Shown in pieces: positions 33,260 through 45,805 of a DNA stretch of 64,000 nucleotides; within the stretch, counting starts at the first letter, position 1; every line of letters starts with the position of its first letter. The position numbers and the translations under genes were made by a program. Under the pieces are notes generated by a model. It worked only from the letters and a program-made list of their open reading frames with translations. It made no database searches and had not been told where the DNA came from. The stretch spans positions 50,409,278 to 50,473,277 of the forward strand of contig NW_026262701.1 of assembly GCF_021869535.1 (NCBI RefSeq). Reading direction: 5' to 3'. The DNA comes from Mytilus californianus (lineage: Eukaryota > Mollusca > Bivalvia > Mytilida > Mytilidae).

Positions 33260-36200
33260 TAATTTAAAATTCACACACATTTTAATTGACAATTTATGAA
33301 GCAGAAGCATTATTAGTTTAAATACATTGGGTCAAATATGACCATTTTCTGAACAGACAGTAAAGTAGGTTTTGTTATATATTTATATTTGGAAGTGACC
33401 AATTGGCCTATGTGGCTAAACTAATATATACATGAGTAGTAAATGGTATTGATAATAATACTCTTGTATTAGAATCAGTTGAAAAGGAATTCCTACATTG
33501 ATTATTTTCTTTTAGACTTGTGTTTGACTTACTTTACTGTCAAGCTGATATGGCTGCTGATGCATGTTCCTAAGTTAAAGATTATATTGAAATTCAAAAA
33601 TAGTAAAGTGTTTAATTGTGCCTTTTGATTTACATTTTTAGCTTTAATTGGAATCTTAGATTTTTTTTGTGCTAACAATTATAGGTATTTTAAGATGTTG
33701 ATAATTTAGTTTAGTTTTTTTGGGGGAAAAAAATGAAATTTACTTTACAAGATGTATGAAATGCATTCACAAGTGAAAGAAACCTGAGTAAAAGTTTTAC
33801 ATGAAATGTATTGGTAGCAGTTCATTTTCAATCATTCAATCAATTGCTTTTGCAATTGTGTCAATGACATTAAAATTAAATTTAAGCAACAGTTGTCTCC
33901 CCTTGACCAATTGATTTCCTGTCATCAAGTTATGACAAAAGAATCATCAGTAAATTTGACAAACAATGTGTTTTTTCTTTTCCCATGTGGAATAAAAGAT
34001 AGATGGAATTTATTTCTCCAATCGATTATTGGCACCTCGACCCCATCCTTATTCTGACAAGCACACACAACCTCTGACCTTAGCATGTCTTAATCACATT
34101 GAAACTAGTGGCAGTAAATTTTCTTGATGCCCCAAGGCAATAACACATTATCTTCAAATAATTACCCTCTGTTAGATTATGATATTGATTTATTTTACCC
34201 TAGTAGCTTCCTATCTAAATATTATCAAATAACAAGCCAACAAAAGATTTTTCTCACTTTGTATTGCTCAATAATACTGCCGATCTTAATGTCGCATTCA
34301 GTACGGTAACAAAAGCATATTTTATTGAGTATGTTTATTGTTATTCAATAAAAAATTTGTGATTTAAAGCTCAAATATGGAAACAACTCTGGGTAAAAAT
34401 CTAAATATATTCTGATTGTAAATAAATATAATGATTTGTTTGGTTTGAAGGTAGTTATCATGCAAACGTTATTAATTGATGGGTCGTGAAAAGGAAAAAG
34501 TTTGTACAGATAATGTAGGGATTTTAATCTTGTCAAGGTTGGGTAATCAAATTAGCCATAAACCATTGCTATGATCAATAAATGATTGCTTTATGAAACT
34601 TGTCATTTACATATACTCCTCTGGGAAAATAAAATTAAGATGTGTTTTGATTAGCGTAGGGTGATAAATAATAATTTATATCTAACGGATCAGCAGTTGG
34701 GAATTGTGCCCTTTAATGTTCAATTTTAATATCCCTAAAAACACCAATAATAGAATTGATTTTTATTTCAACTCTTTGGGAAATGATGTTATTTCCGAAA
34801 GCCTATTTCCAAATGAATGACACTCCAGTTGTTTAATGGCAGGATTAACTATAAATAAAATACTACCTAACCTTTTATGACTTTATTGAACAAAAACATC
34901 TCGTTTGATTATCCAGAATACAATATGGGTATTTGTGGTTGTTTGTTTTCTTATTGCATCTTTATGTCATTTTTGTGTATTTTGGTTACAAAGCAGCTTT
35001 TCTGCTTACTGTGTTGTTTAATAAATATTCCAGACTGTATTGGATGACAAGCCATTGAAATGTTCAATGTCCTTCCATTCATCCTTAAACTTTTATCAAA
35101 CTATATTTGTATTTAAAAAATTCTTATTTTAAAAAACTTTCTAGCTTTTTGTTAAAATTTTCACCAACCTTATGTTTTCACCTGACTTTTTTTATAGGAC
35201 ATATACAGACACAGATCCAGCCATTTGAAAAGGGGGGTTGCAACCCCCGGAAAACCATGAAATGTTCACATAATTTAAAAAAAAAGGGGGGTGTTTCAAC
35301 CCCCAGAACACCCTCTGGATCCCCAATGATGTATTCAGCATTCCTCCATCAATTTTCTTGGGCAAGCAGTTTTAAAATCTGTTCATCTTTATCACTGGCA
35401 AACCCTGTTAAATGCAGAGACCAATGTTGCCCTATTTCTAAAGTTTTATTTCAAATTAGTCTTTAATAACATTTATCATAATGTATCACAATTAAAACAA
35501 TGACTAGATAGGTAATATGACTTTTTTTGTTATAAATTAACCAGTCAGTATACTGGTAACTTGAATGGCATCTTGATTAGCATAAATTTCAATTGTCTAT
35601 CAAGTTCAATGAAAATCTAGGCCAATTTCCATAATTTTTTAGGAATGGAAATATAAATGAGTAAAGCTTTATTTATTAATGAAAGAGATATCTTATAAAT
35701 AGAATGAAGTTCATTTACATTTGGCATATGTTTTATAGGCCTTAATATGGTTGAAATCCAAAGAATTTTGTCCCCTTAAAATCTCTATATTTGGACGGTT
35801 TGGAGTGTAAAAGTCAATACTTTATAAGAAAATCTAGAAAAAAAATCATTCTATTTTCATTTTTTACATGAATTTGGAATGTATTTCATCTTGAAAAATA
35901 GGAACTCGATAATGGGGCGAAATAAGTTCTTTAAATTATCTTTTTCCTTTGGTTGAATAAATCACAAACTTGTAGTCTTCTTTTGATTATGGACCCAGTT
36001 TTGAAAACCATATCTCTAGTTGGAACAGGTTCAAAGTTGAATCTAGCAGATTTTGAATCAGCAGTTGTTCTGCAAGACTTGTGATATTAAAGGAAGTATA
36101 GAAAGCCTAAAGAGTTGGATCAAAGAAATTATGCTTGTATCAAAATCATGTTTGCATCTTTAAGGGAGCACATTAGTTGTGAAGAAAGTTAACAAAATGT

Positions 36201-36260
36201 GACATTAACATTTTTAAAATCAAAGCATCTCTTGAACATGGACAATTTAAGCAGACGTGG
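33260..36260. other. Intron sequence, no supported feature
   Basis: About 3 kb of AT-rich DNA. A C/G-run segment near 35,230-35,315 ('aaaaggggggttgcaaccc', 'aaaggggggtgtttcaaccc') is a small direct repeat with pairing potential. No exon recognised. Confidence 0.4.
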
Positions 36261-36267
36261 AATCAGT

Positions 36268-36425
36268 TACTGTAAATTCAGAAATTATTGCGAATTTTTT
36301 TCCAGGAAAATCTGCATACAGATATGTGTCAGATATCAGAAAACGAGTACTTGATATTTCAATACTCACTCATTTACAATATTCACATTGATTAAAACCT
36401 CACAATAATTTCTGAATTTACAGTA
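36268..36425. mobile_element. 158-bp TA-flanked MITE with 23-bp perfect inverted termini
   Basis: TACTGTAAATTCAGAAATTA... at 36,268 is matched by its complement ending at 36,425; 23 bp pair without mismatch. Terminal TA on each side fits a Tc1/mariner-type target duplication, with termini CTGTAAATTCAG. A truncated relative lies at 32,236-32,435. Confidence 0.92.
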
Positions 36426-36897
36426 CTCAATTTCATTCAAATTTTGAAATTCAGTTCAGTTGCATTGCTAAATTTTTCTAATGAAAATATAAAAAAACCA
36501 ATAGGAAAAACTGTTAGATACCTTAAAAGCATTTAAAAAAACTATAGGTAGTCCTTGAGCCTAAATATGACACTCTGATTATGTTTAATACAGTAACCAC
36601 AAAGTGATTCAGTTTCTAGTATGGTGCAATTAATGTAAAACTGGGTGAATGCTGGTTTTGGAGATGATAGCACACTGATTTACAACAATTTCATTGAGAT
36701 GTATTATCTGTGGAATTAACAAGGATATATTTCAGTAAATCAGCCATTATAACCAGCATTCACTGTGAAAATTCCCCACTGGAATGATTTTTGTCATTCC
36801 GATCCTAGATTCTGATGTTGTCAATGTAGTCAACACCAGTCTGTGGTTAGAGTTATTTTTAGCCCTCAATGCTCTTCAATTTTTACTTTATTTGGCC

Positions 36898-37150
36898 TTT
36901 TAACTTTTTATTCCCCCAAAGTAGCAGAGGGGGCATTAAGTGTTACTGTTGTCTGTCGTGTACGTCCCCAGAATTGGTTTCTGTTCTCTAACTTTAGTTT
37001 GCCTCAACCAAATGTTATAAAACTTATACACAATGCTTATTACCACAAAACACAGATCAAGTTTGAAATTGCGTGGCGTCACTTCTACTGTTCATGAGTT
37101 ATGCCCCTTTATAAACATAAAAATTGCTGAATTTTTCGTTACTGTTCTCT
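36898..37150 (+). mobile_element. Family 3 pearl-like element, 5' part only
   Basis: The start 'ttattcccccaaagtagc' is followed by 'agagggggcattaagtg', then 'ctttagtttgcctcaaccaa', 'cacaaaacacagatcaagtt' and 'gagttatgcccctttat', as in 45,810-46,330. Less than two core units are present and no 3' hairpin is seen, so the copy is truncated. Confidence 0.8.
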
Positions 37151-37154
37151 AACT

Positions 37155-38450
37155 TTATGCAGAACATTACGAATTATATTATGGTTTATGTAGGACCTTA
37201 TGTGAAAACCATTCACTTTATTTTAATGTATATTTACAATTGCTAAAGAAAGTTAAGAATGTGCTGACACAAGGCAGTTAAATTGAAAACATGGTGACTT
37301 TACTATAAAATTGAGGTTCAAATTAAAGAAATGTCATGAATATTTTATCCGTTAGTAGAAATAACACAGTTCTTATTCTTGATAGAATATTTGTTCCAAA
37401 GGATGTGATACCATACAGTTAACCCTATTTAGTCCATGTTACCTGATTAAAGAACTTGATTTGTAATAAGATTTCTTCAATATTTGGTTTTGTTAAACAA
37501 ACACAGGTTGATTATATGTCACAATCTTATCTCGTGAAGAATGAGAAATGTAAATTAAATACATTGAGGTTTAATTATTTTATTTCTTCTCAGAAGATAT
37601 CATATAAACTGATTATACACCACAATGCCAGTCAGTAAGAAAAGGAGATTGTTTAAAGGGAATGCGAAGGTGTTGATGTGTTTTTTCCGTGTTAATCTTT
37701 TAAAGAAAATCAATAGGATCTTTCCTTAACAATTGTTCGTCTTAACTTAATTGACGATCATGTTATTACCGATTACCATTGTTTGATTCTACTTAAAAGT
37801 TTTCAGTACATCTACGAGGGATAAAAGATCAAACTCTCGCCATTTTAGCCAAATGTAATAGAACTTTGATTGAATCAATTTCTAGTGTCTTGTGTTCTTC
37901 ATTTCACTTCCGTGTTTTTAATCGTGTAATGGTTTTAACTTGTACTAATGAGTTAAGTCGTGTTTTGTCCGCAACATAAGCAATTCAAAATGAAATTGCA
38001 GCAACATTAAAATGCTTCATTTGGTTACCATGACAACATGGCACCTGAACCTGAAAAGCTTTAAAAATTATCAATAAACAGCCACTTGCTGGCAAATTTG
38101 AACATCATAAGTGCTGTTTCTTCCTTCATTAAGCACATCACTAATTATTGAACATTGCGGATATTAATGCTGCTAGTCTGTGAATAAGCCAGTTTGAGGG
38201 AAGTTATAGGTGAAAATGACTTGTGTTACAATTGGATTGCCGAGAGAATTAAATGAAAAACCTATTACAACATGACTGATTTAAAAAAAAGCAATTTTAT
38301 TTTGTTTCTCAAAAGAGATGGGGGTCTTAATATTAGTTGAGAAGATGAATTGATAATAAATGGTTTAGAAATTTCATTGATTTGCTAATAAATGTTTACA
38401 CAACAGTTAGCATGTTTGATAATGCTATAATTCCATAAGTGATTCCCGGG
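37155..38450. other. Intron sequence, no supported feature
   Basis: AT-rich. The 60-codon frame at 37,456-37,638 has no motif. Nothing else recognised. Confidence 0.4.
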
Positions 38451-38454
38451 TTGT

Positions 38455-38950
38455 GATTCAAGCTTATATTTGTACAACATTAGCTTCAGGCTTGACTAAA
38501 TGCCACTTTTATCCTTCCTAATAAAATGATTTACAGAGCAATCTAATATAGAAATGAGTAACTCAAAGCAACACTTTTTTATGTATCAAACTTGTTTAGA
38601 ACTTAAACACTATTGACAGATTGGTATTAGCTTATAAAATGATATTCGGCTGAAACTGAAGGCTGTGTAAAGGGGAAACTTTTATAGTCTGAACTCTTGG
38701 GTTGGGATTAAAACTTATATTTGTACAACATTAGCTTTAGGCTTGACTGAAAGCCATTGTAATTCTTATTTTATCCGTCATAATTAAATGATTTATAGGG
38801 CAATCTAATAGAGTGATGAGTAACTTCCAGCAATACTTTTTTGTTGTAGCAAACTTGTTCAGAGCTTATTTACTGTTGTATTGCCAGTTTGGTATTAGCT
38901 TACATAATCAAACCTGCCTATAAACTGAACCCTGTGTAAAGTCGAAACCT
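38455..38950 (+). repeat. Tandem duplication of a ~245-bp intronic segment
   Basis: Copy 1 (38,455-38,699) and copy 2 (38,702-38,950) share, in order, 'cttatatttgtacaacatta', 'aggcttgact', 'gcaatctaata', 'gatgagtaact', 'ggtattagctta', 'ctgtgtaaag' and 'tctgaactcttg'. They are clearly diverged with indels. A fragment of the same family may recur near 39,285-39,345. Confidence 0.85.
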
Positions 38951-39340
38951 TTGTAATCTGAACTCTTGTTATCAGGACAATCAGTGAATATTCTTATTAT
39001 TAGACTTATGTGAACCAAAATCCTGTCTTTTCTTAACAAAATATTGTCCCAAGGGTGTTTGCTTCAGACAGTATATAACTTTGGAGATCTGATATGACTG
39101 CAATTCAGACAACTATCCCTAAAGATCTAAGGATTAAGATTTGTACAGATCAGCGTATTACCTTTAGCAATGCCCAAAACCCATAGATTTATTCATATTT
39201 TGCTTGGCTTAAAGTCATTTTTTATAAGAGATAGTTTCTATTTTTTTATGCAATCATTGTCCAGTGAAAATCTTACATTAACAGTAAACCTGTCTGAAAG
39301 GAACTCCTGTATCAGTGAATATTCTGTAATGAATTAGCCT

Positions 39341-39349
39341 GTGTAAACC
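39341..39349. other. Target-site duplication, left (GTGTAAACC)
   Basis: The nine bases GTGTAAACC directly precede the element at 39,350 and are repeated exactly at 39,892-39,900. Confidence 0.9.
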
Positions 39350-39891
39350 CATCTTCCCTAGCCAAGGGTTACGATCCACTTCCCTCCTCTCCACCCTTGG
39401 CAGATTAAGCCAACATTTGTGATAACAATGTTGCGCCATCTATCGGTAGATTAAAGTCACGCCCATTCCGAATACATTATTCTTGACCAATGGTAGCACT
39501 TAAACTCTTCAATTTGGAGGTAAAAACACGGTAGCGTCTAGATTCTACACACTTGGTAAAGTAGGAAACGAAAATATACATTGACATTCATGCATTTGTG
39601 CAAGAAACATACACAGGAACTTCTATTAGTTGATTAAAAACATTCAAATTGTCACTAAATATAGTCGCATGTTTAGGGATGTAAAGACTTGTTTCACAAT
39701 AAGCACGTGGCATTGTTTACATACACTTTCTACATTTACATGTGATCATGCTATATGCACTTTTTGATTGGATGCAGCGAGTTTCGACTGCAACCAATGA
39801 AAATCATTACCTTGTGTCTCCAAAATTCTATCTCAATCCGCCAAGGGTGCAGAGGAGGGAAGTGGATCGTTACCCTTGGCTAGCGAAGATG
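39350..39891. mobile_element. 542-bp Mutator-like MITE with 57-bp TIRs and 9-bp TSD
   Basis: Left terminus 39,350-39,406 (CATCTTCCCTAGCCAAGGGT...) and right terminus 39,835-39,891 are inverted copies matching at 53 of 57 positions by my count. Exact 9-bp GTGTAAACC repeats flank it. Long TIRs with 9-bp duplications are the usual signature of Mutator/MULE-type transposition. There is no transposase inside, so it is non-autonomous. Both ends carry a CCAAGGGT / ACCCTTGG pair, so each arm is itself a partial hairpin. Confidence 0.95.
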
Positions 39892-39900
39892 GTGTAAACC
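39892..39900. other. Target-site duplication, right (GTGTAAACC)
   Basis: Exact copy of 39,341-39,349 on the other side of the Mutator-like element. Confidence 0.9.
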
Positions 39901-39904
39901 TAAT

Positions 39905-41195
39905 GCTCTAATCTGAACTTATTTTCCTCTCCACACTGGTCATATTCAAATTGATTCTCCAGTCCCTTACCTGTCTGATACAAACAAATTCATCAGTCCT
40001 TGTTCTGTATACACAGGTTTAACTGTACTAGATTTTGATGGTGATAAACCTAGGTTCCTGACTTGGGCAATGAAAAGCCAACTAGGTGCTGTATATGTGG
40101 TCTTAGATTAATCTGACTACTTCTGCCTGTGTTTTGAGACTGTTAACTGTTGGATCATGATTGCTCAGATGTCTTGACACCAACAAGTCTCCAAAACAAG
40201 CCTTCTGTTTTTAGAGCAATCTAATTATACTACTTTATATATAGATATACATATGTACGTGTAATTCAATCGAAGAATTTGAGATAAAGCAATGCAAGTA
40301 GGAAGTCAAAAGGAAATATTCATCAGTTGAGTAGATGTCTTGCATATACAACTTGATATATTTAGCTCTATTTAGATTGTGAGGGGAACTTTTTAAAAAA
40401 ATTATGAACTGCTGAAAACAAAAGTAGCCAATTTAAACAACTTGATTAAAATAGGTCTAGATTTTAAAAGCAGTTGACAAATTTACAAACTGCTTTTGTT
40501 GCAATCGAAATAGAAGTTGTTTTACTGATCACTGTCAAGAAATGAGGGTTAACAGGCCTTGCAGTCATTAAACTTTAGAGTAAGATTATCGTACTCAGAC
40601 ACTGAAATCAACCAATCAAAACACTGGATTTGGTGTTTCGACACAACAAATTTTGTACTCGGAGTACTAAGTAAAGTTTTATGACTGAGAGCCCTGAACT
40701 ATGGTTTGTTATGCAAGTGAAAATACTTTTTGAATTTGAAACAGCACTAAATTGTTATTTACCTAAGATGAGCCATTAAGTTAATATGTATCACTGTTTT
40801 TATCCTATCCATCATGTCAGGTTAATGGACTTGGAAGCATTGGTAACACATCCACAAATGACGATATCTGTATGCTGTATAGAACAATTATACACTAATC
40901 AAACACAGTGAAAGCCAAAAAAAGAAAAGAAATAAGAATGATTAATACATGTATGACCTTCATTGAGTAACATGCATTACAAATACAGCATATTAGCTTA
41001 GTAATAATTAGTAATAATTCTGGGATGTTCAATTCTGAAATTTTGCAAAATTGCGGCAAAGGTCACAGGTCCTTTTAGATATGCTGTGAGGTCTCAAGGT
41101 TGGATGAAAAGCCACAAGGCTGCCGGTCAGACATGACCATGTTTGAACCCCCTTCTTCTTGATAAATAAAATGCTCTTTGTTGAAGGCAGTATTG
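39905..41195. other. Intron sequence, no supported feature
   Basis: AT-rich. No exon or element boundary recognised. Confidence 0.4.
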
Positions 41196-41204
41196 CTTAC
41201 ATTA

Positions 41205-41275
41205 AGGTCATTGGGTCTCTGGTGGAGAGTTGTCTCATTGGCAATCATACCACATCTTTTTTTTTATATTCTTTT
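41205..41275 (+). repeat. Retroelement 3' tail fragment
   Basis: 'tctctggtggagagttgtct' and 'cattggcaatcataccacat' followed by a T-run form the terminal part of the tail seen at 5,240-5,300 and 56,325-56,375. Confidence 0.8.
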
Positions 41276-41279
41276 GCAA

Positions 41280-43415
41280 TTGAAACTAAAGTCAACATTA
41301 CACTTTACACTGAAAGCATCAGTCATAGATAACAACACAGGGTTCTGTGTAACCCATTAAATTTTTTGTTTAATTATGAGAAAAAAAAATTATTTAGTTT
41401 GAAAACCTTCCAGTTCTGCAGTGACACTATTTTTGTAAGAAAAGAATGATCTGCAATTACAGCTTGATACAGCAAGACATCATCACATTTCTTATATACA
41501 GATATCATTACCATGAAGTGAGTGTTACCCCTATTGTCAGAGGTTGAAAGCAACATCTAAATTTACCATGCCAAATTTCCAGGTAACAGTCATTTCAATT
41601 GCATGGACATTCATCATTTGGTAGCTCATTCATTCGGTTAAACTTTGCCTAAATGATCCTAAATAGCATTGTTGATTTATATCCTATGATTCCAACTTCT
41701 AACCAATTTGACAGCCTTTACCACATTGAAATTGGTAATGAGGGATTTAAGCTTGTTAGGAATGTTATAGTGCAAAGATATTTCTCCTTCAAAATTACTT
41801 TTCAGGACCAAACCAAACACCCAATGTCATTATTTGGCTTCCACCACTGATAATCTTATAAGAAAATACACTGAAATGCTCCATCTTCTAGGGAGTCTAC
41901 CATTTTGGACTTTACTAAATAATAAAATACTAAATTAAAACAACCAAGCAAAACAGCTGCCGATGTTAAAACTGTTATTTGAGTTGAAAAAGTAGTTGAA
42001 AATATTTTTTGGAAGCAATTTTTTCTTTTAGCCGTAATTTCTATCAGACTTTGAAAAAGGGCTAGGAACAGCTGGTTAGGGGTTTACATCACAACTGAAA
42101 AGTTGGTAGAAAATTAGAAATTGCTGGTCAAACTTAGTATTTCAAATGGTCAGATACTTTAACTTCATCATAAATTTTAAATATGAATTAGAAATTCTGT
42201 CCTTCTATTTTATAATTGGGTAAAAATCCACAATACATGTATATACTTGATGTGACAAATTTCTAAGATTGCATGACTCCCATTTACCTTGTAGAAAGTT
42301 TAGGAACTGCTTAGAATTAAAAAAGGTGGAATTTGATCATAATTCCCTGAGAGAAAATAGAATGGTAATATTGTGTAACACAAGGCACCAAGTAAGAACC
42401 CAACAACTAATAATGAAAAAAACATATCAAATCCTTAAGTTTCATCATTGATTCATTCTTGCTTGAAAACTATTATTTGAAATAATTCCTAAAACCTTTT
42501 TTCAACTTAATTCTCCGCCATGCTATACTGTCTCATTCTGAACCTATTTTTATGTTTACCATACATGTTAAACAAACATTTGTAAAATCTTGTGCAAGTT
42601 ATAGTGTTAAAAAACATGTGAGCTTACTGACGTTTTATTAATTGCATAAAAACGTATGACTTATCAATAAGCTTGTCTTTTCTTTATGAAATACATACTG
42701 ATATTTTAAATACATTGTCGACATCTGCTTGTTACCGACTGCTCTTATGAAATTCATTTCATTTTTGTAGTGATCATATTTTTGGATGAGTTCATTGTAT
42801 AGTTTAATTCAGGGTAGGATAGGACGATAGAAATACTGACATAGGTGTCAATGGGGGTCATATCTTTTATAGATATTGTATAGACAAGTTATATTGATAT
42901 CGTAATCGCTTAAAGGTAATGCTTTAGTATTCATACTCAAGGTTTATCAACACTGTTGCACCTTTTGAAGCTTGAGTGCTCCCGCTTTGTTGCAAGCTAT
43001 CGTGAAGCTCACTAGTCCGTTAACGTGATTACTAGCTTTTACATCAATTAGAAAAGAATAACAGATGATATGATACCTCGCTACGGAATGTGTTTCATCC
43101 AGCATACGGCACAGTTCAAATAATCAATGAATATAACTGGAGAATAGAGGAAGAAGTCGTCTTGTCAATTGCTAACTGTTTTCTAATCCTGATGAGTTGT
43201 AATGGTGTTTGGGTAAATTGAAGATTACTTCTTTACGTGTATAGAAAGAATATCTTGGAGGTGTTTTCTAGTGATTTAATCGTTGATTTGATATGAAATA
43301 AAGATGACTGGTATATTAATCTTGTGGTGGAGTAACAATTGATCCAGAGTGATATGGTGATACAAGTCAGTTGTCTGTTAAACAGGGGAAAGTGATTATC
43401 TTATTAATATAACAC
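41280..43415. other. Intron sequence and possible internal promoter
   Basis: No repeat or exon recognised. The last few hundred bases before 43,436 would be promoter and 5' UTR if the next exon is a first exon, but I see no clear core-promoter motif. Confidence 0.35.
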
Positions 43416-43435
43416 TAGGATCAATAAAAAGGAAA

Positions 43436-43535
43436 ATGTCGCTTAATAACGGAGCATATCCACATCTGATGGAGGCTTATTTAATGTCACAGTATTCTGG
43501 AGCTCTACCTCCACCAACCATGTTTCCATTTCCTG
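43436..43535 (+). CDS. Alternative first (or internal) coding exon of the same gene
   Basis: An ATG in good context (AAAATGTCG) opens 33 codons, starting MSLNNGAYPHLMEAYL and ending LPPPTMFPFP, plus one base before a strong donor CTG|GTGAGT. It ends in phase 1, the same phase as the 25,622 exon, so both can splice to the same downstream exon. The Pro/aromatic-rich composition is protein-like and clearly unlike the flanks. It could also be an internal exon: ACTAG at 43,414-43,418 would add SIKRK before the Met in phase 1, but that acceptor lacks a pyrimidine tract. As a first exon it would yield a protein without the five CxxC modules. Confidence 0.7.
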
Positions 43536-43539
43536 GTGA

Positions 43540-45800
43540 GTTATTAATTTAAATCAGATTAACATGGTTTTATTAAAAGTTTTAAATTTATTATCAAATA
43601 CAGGTCACAGAAGATTTTAAATGATCACCTTTGCAGCCATTTTCTATGCTGCTATCTCAGCAAATAGCACAAATTTTCAGGTTGATATTGTTATAGACAT
43701 TGATAAATCCAAGTTGCATTTTTGACCAGCAATGCATTTTTTCCACTTGTTACTTTGCAAGACAGATTAACACTTTACCGTTTGTTTTTCAACCAAACAT
43801 TTTCTGAAAACACTTAATGTAACCTGTCAATATGAACAGTATGAAGATTTTTTTCATACCTAAATTTTCATTTATGTGATTTTGAGATCAATTGAAATGT
43901 CCATGTTTAATTTAGGATGTTATTTTAGAATTAACTGTATTTTCTTTTTATTTAACGGGCAGTCATCACTTGAAATCTCTCAAGTCTTCATCAGGAAAAG
44001 AGGACTTTTGTTTAGACTTTTTCCATTGTCTAATTTAAAATTTATTTGTTTTCATAGTAAAGACCCTTATGAGAAAAAAATATCCTTTAATATTTTATAA
44101 TATTTTTCTAGACAAATCTTCTCTTTTACCACCTCATTTCTGACAAAGCACTTACAGTGACAAGTAAACAAATCTCTGAGAACTTTCTTCTGTGTATGCG
44201 GATCAAGATTATTGGGTGGTTATAGTGATTAAGTGAGGTCTACGGCTCACAATAAAAAGGCTAAGTTTTTACCTTTCATCAAAGCTCATACATCTGTCAA
44301 CTATCTAACATGGGGATCTATGTTACTGTGTGCCTGAATAGATTGGCTTAATCCTTTTTCACCTGATAAATGAAGGAAAAGACATGCAATTAAGTTCCCC
44401 ACTAGATAAATAGTTCTTGGTGAGGCTTAAGAGGAGGGGCGTGTTGTGTAATAAATTTCAAACTTCAACTTCATGTGAAAATGCAAATTTTGAAGACAAA
44501 GTTTAAAAAAATATCCCATGTATGTGTTATGGCAGATAGTTTATATGTTTAAATAGGTCAAAATAAAGATAAAGATGGACAAGTGCAGTAGTAATCTAAA
44601 TCTCATTGACCATTTCATGTCAAAAACATTTGTGTCTATTACTCTTCTGAAGGATTTTTTTCAAAAGTATCTGAAATATTTGATCTACCTTTTCATCACT
44701 TATTTGAAATCATTTGAAAATGTTATTTTTGCGTGAGATTTTAAAGATAGCTGGGTACGCTTGTAAATGGACCCTCTTTAATGGTTGGTAGAGCATTGTA
44801 AATAAACGGGTCTTAAATCATCACATTGTTCGAAAACATTTAAAGGCCTACAGAGGCATTAATATTTCAGTTAAGTGACTTCTTAACCTTTAATTTGTAA
44901 ATCTTCCTCAAAGATTAGCATCTGACCAACCTTGTTGAATTAAAACGGGGCTAAGATCAACTGTTTATCAGACTTAAAACATCCAAACAGTGATATGAAA
45001 GGCCGTAGATGTACTATATGGTTTTGATTAACTCCGATTGTTTGTCCTACTGATGTAAAGTGACATATTATTTGCTTCCATTGTTTACTATTGTCGTATT
45101 CTGTTACGTAAGTTCAGTCGCTTCCGTGACCTCCTTCCTACAAAGTAATTTGAAGCACAACAGCTGATTAATGTGGTGTAGGGAACAATTTTTGTGTGTA
45201 ATAAATACTGTCTCATTGTTACCATGTGTTACAGTAACTTTCAACACCCAATTTATTTGTGAGACTATTTCTTTAAGTAAACAATGTGTTTTTTTGGAAG
45301 TGGCAAATTACAGATACTAAAGGTGAGATCATACATCATTATTTTTCTCAACTTTTTGATTTTCTTTTCTTCAAGAGAAATGTAATTTACCAAATACCTT
45401 TCTTTTTTTATGACTCTGACACAAGAACTTTGGATTATTGAGAACTCAGAACGTCTGAAGGCAAAAATGTGTCTCCTATTAATAACCCGACATTGGGGGT
45501 ATCATCTTAGGCCTTTACCAAATGAAGGACATTTATTGTATGCAGAGAAACAATATTCAAACTAGATTTTATGATAATTTTCTATTTAAATTTTGTCCAT
45601 CTGCCTTTTTCACATTTTTATCACATTTTTCTCAGGAACTACAAGTCAGCTTTTTTGATAGGTGGCACCAAGCTTCATCTTGTTATGCCATAGTGGATGA
45701 CATGTCTTCAGTTTGTTCTACTTCAATTCTAAAACTGTATATCTTGATCAGATTATATTAATGAGCATAACCTTGCAGCTAAACTTGTTTTGTTTAGAAA
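43540..45800. other. Intron sequence, no supported feature
   Basis: AT-rich. Short open frames at 43,876 and 45,522 have no motif. Nothing else recognised. Confidence 0.4.
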
Positions 45801-45805
45801 AATGG

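Noticed and set aside
45090..45112. GTAAGT donor with an open hydrophobic stretch upstream
   Set aside because: No acceptor with a pyrimidine tract, and the composition is that of intron.
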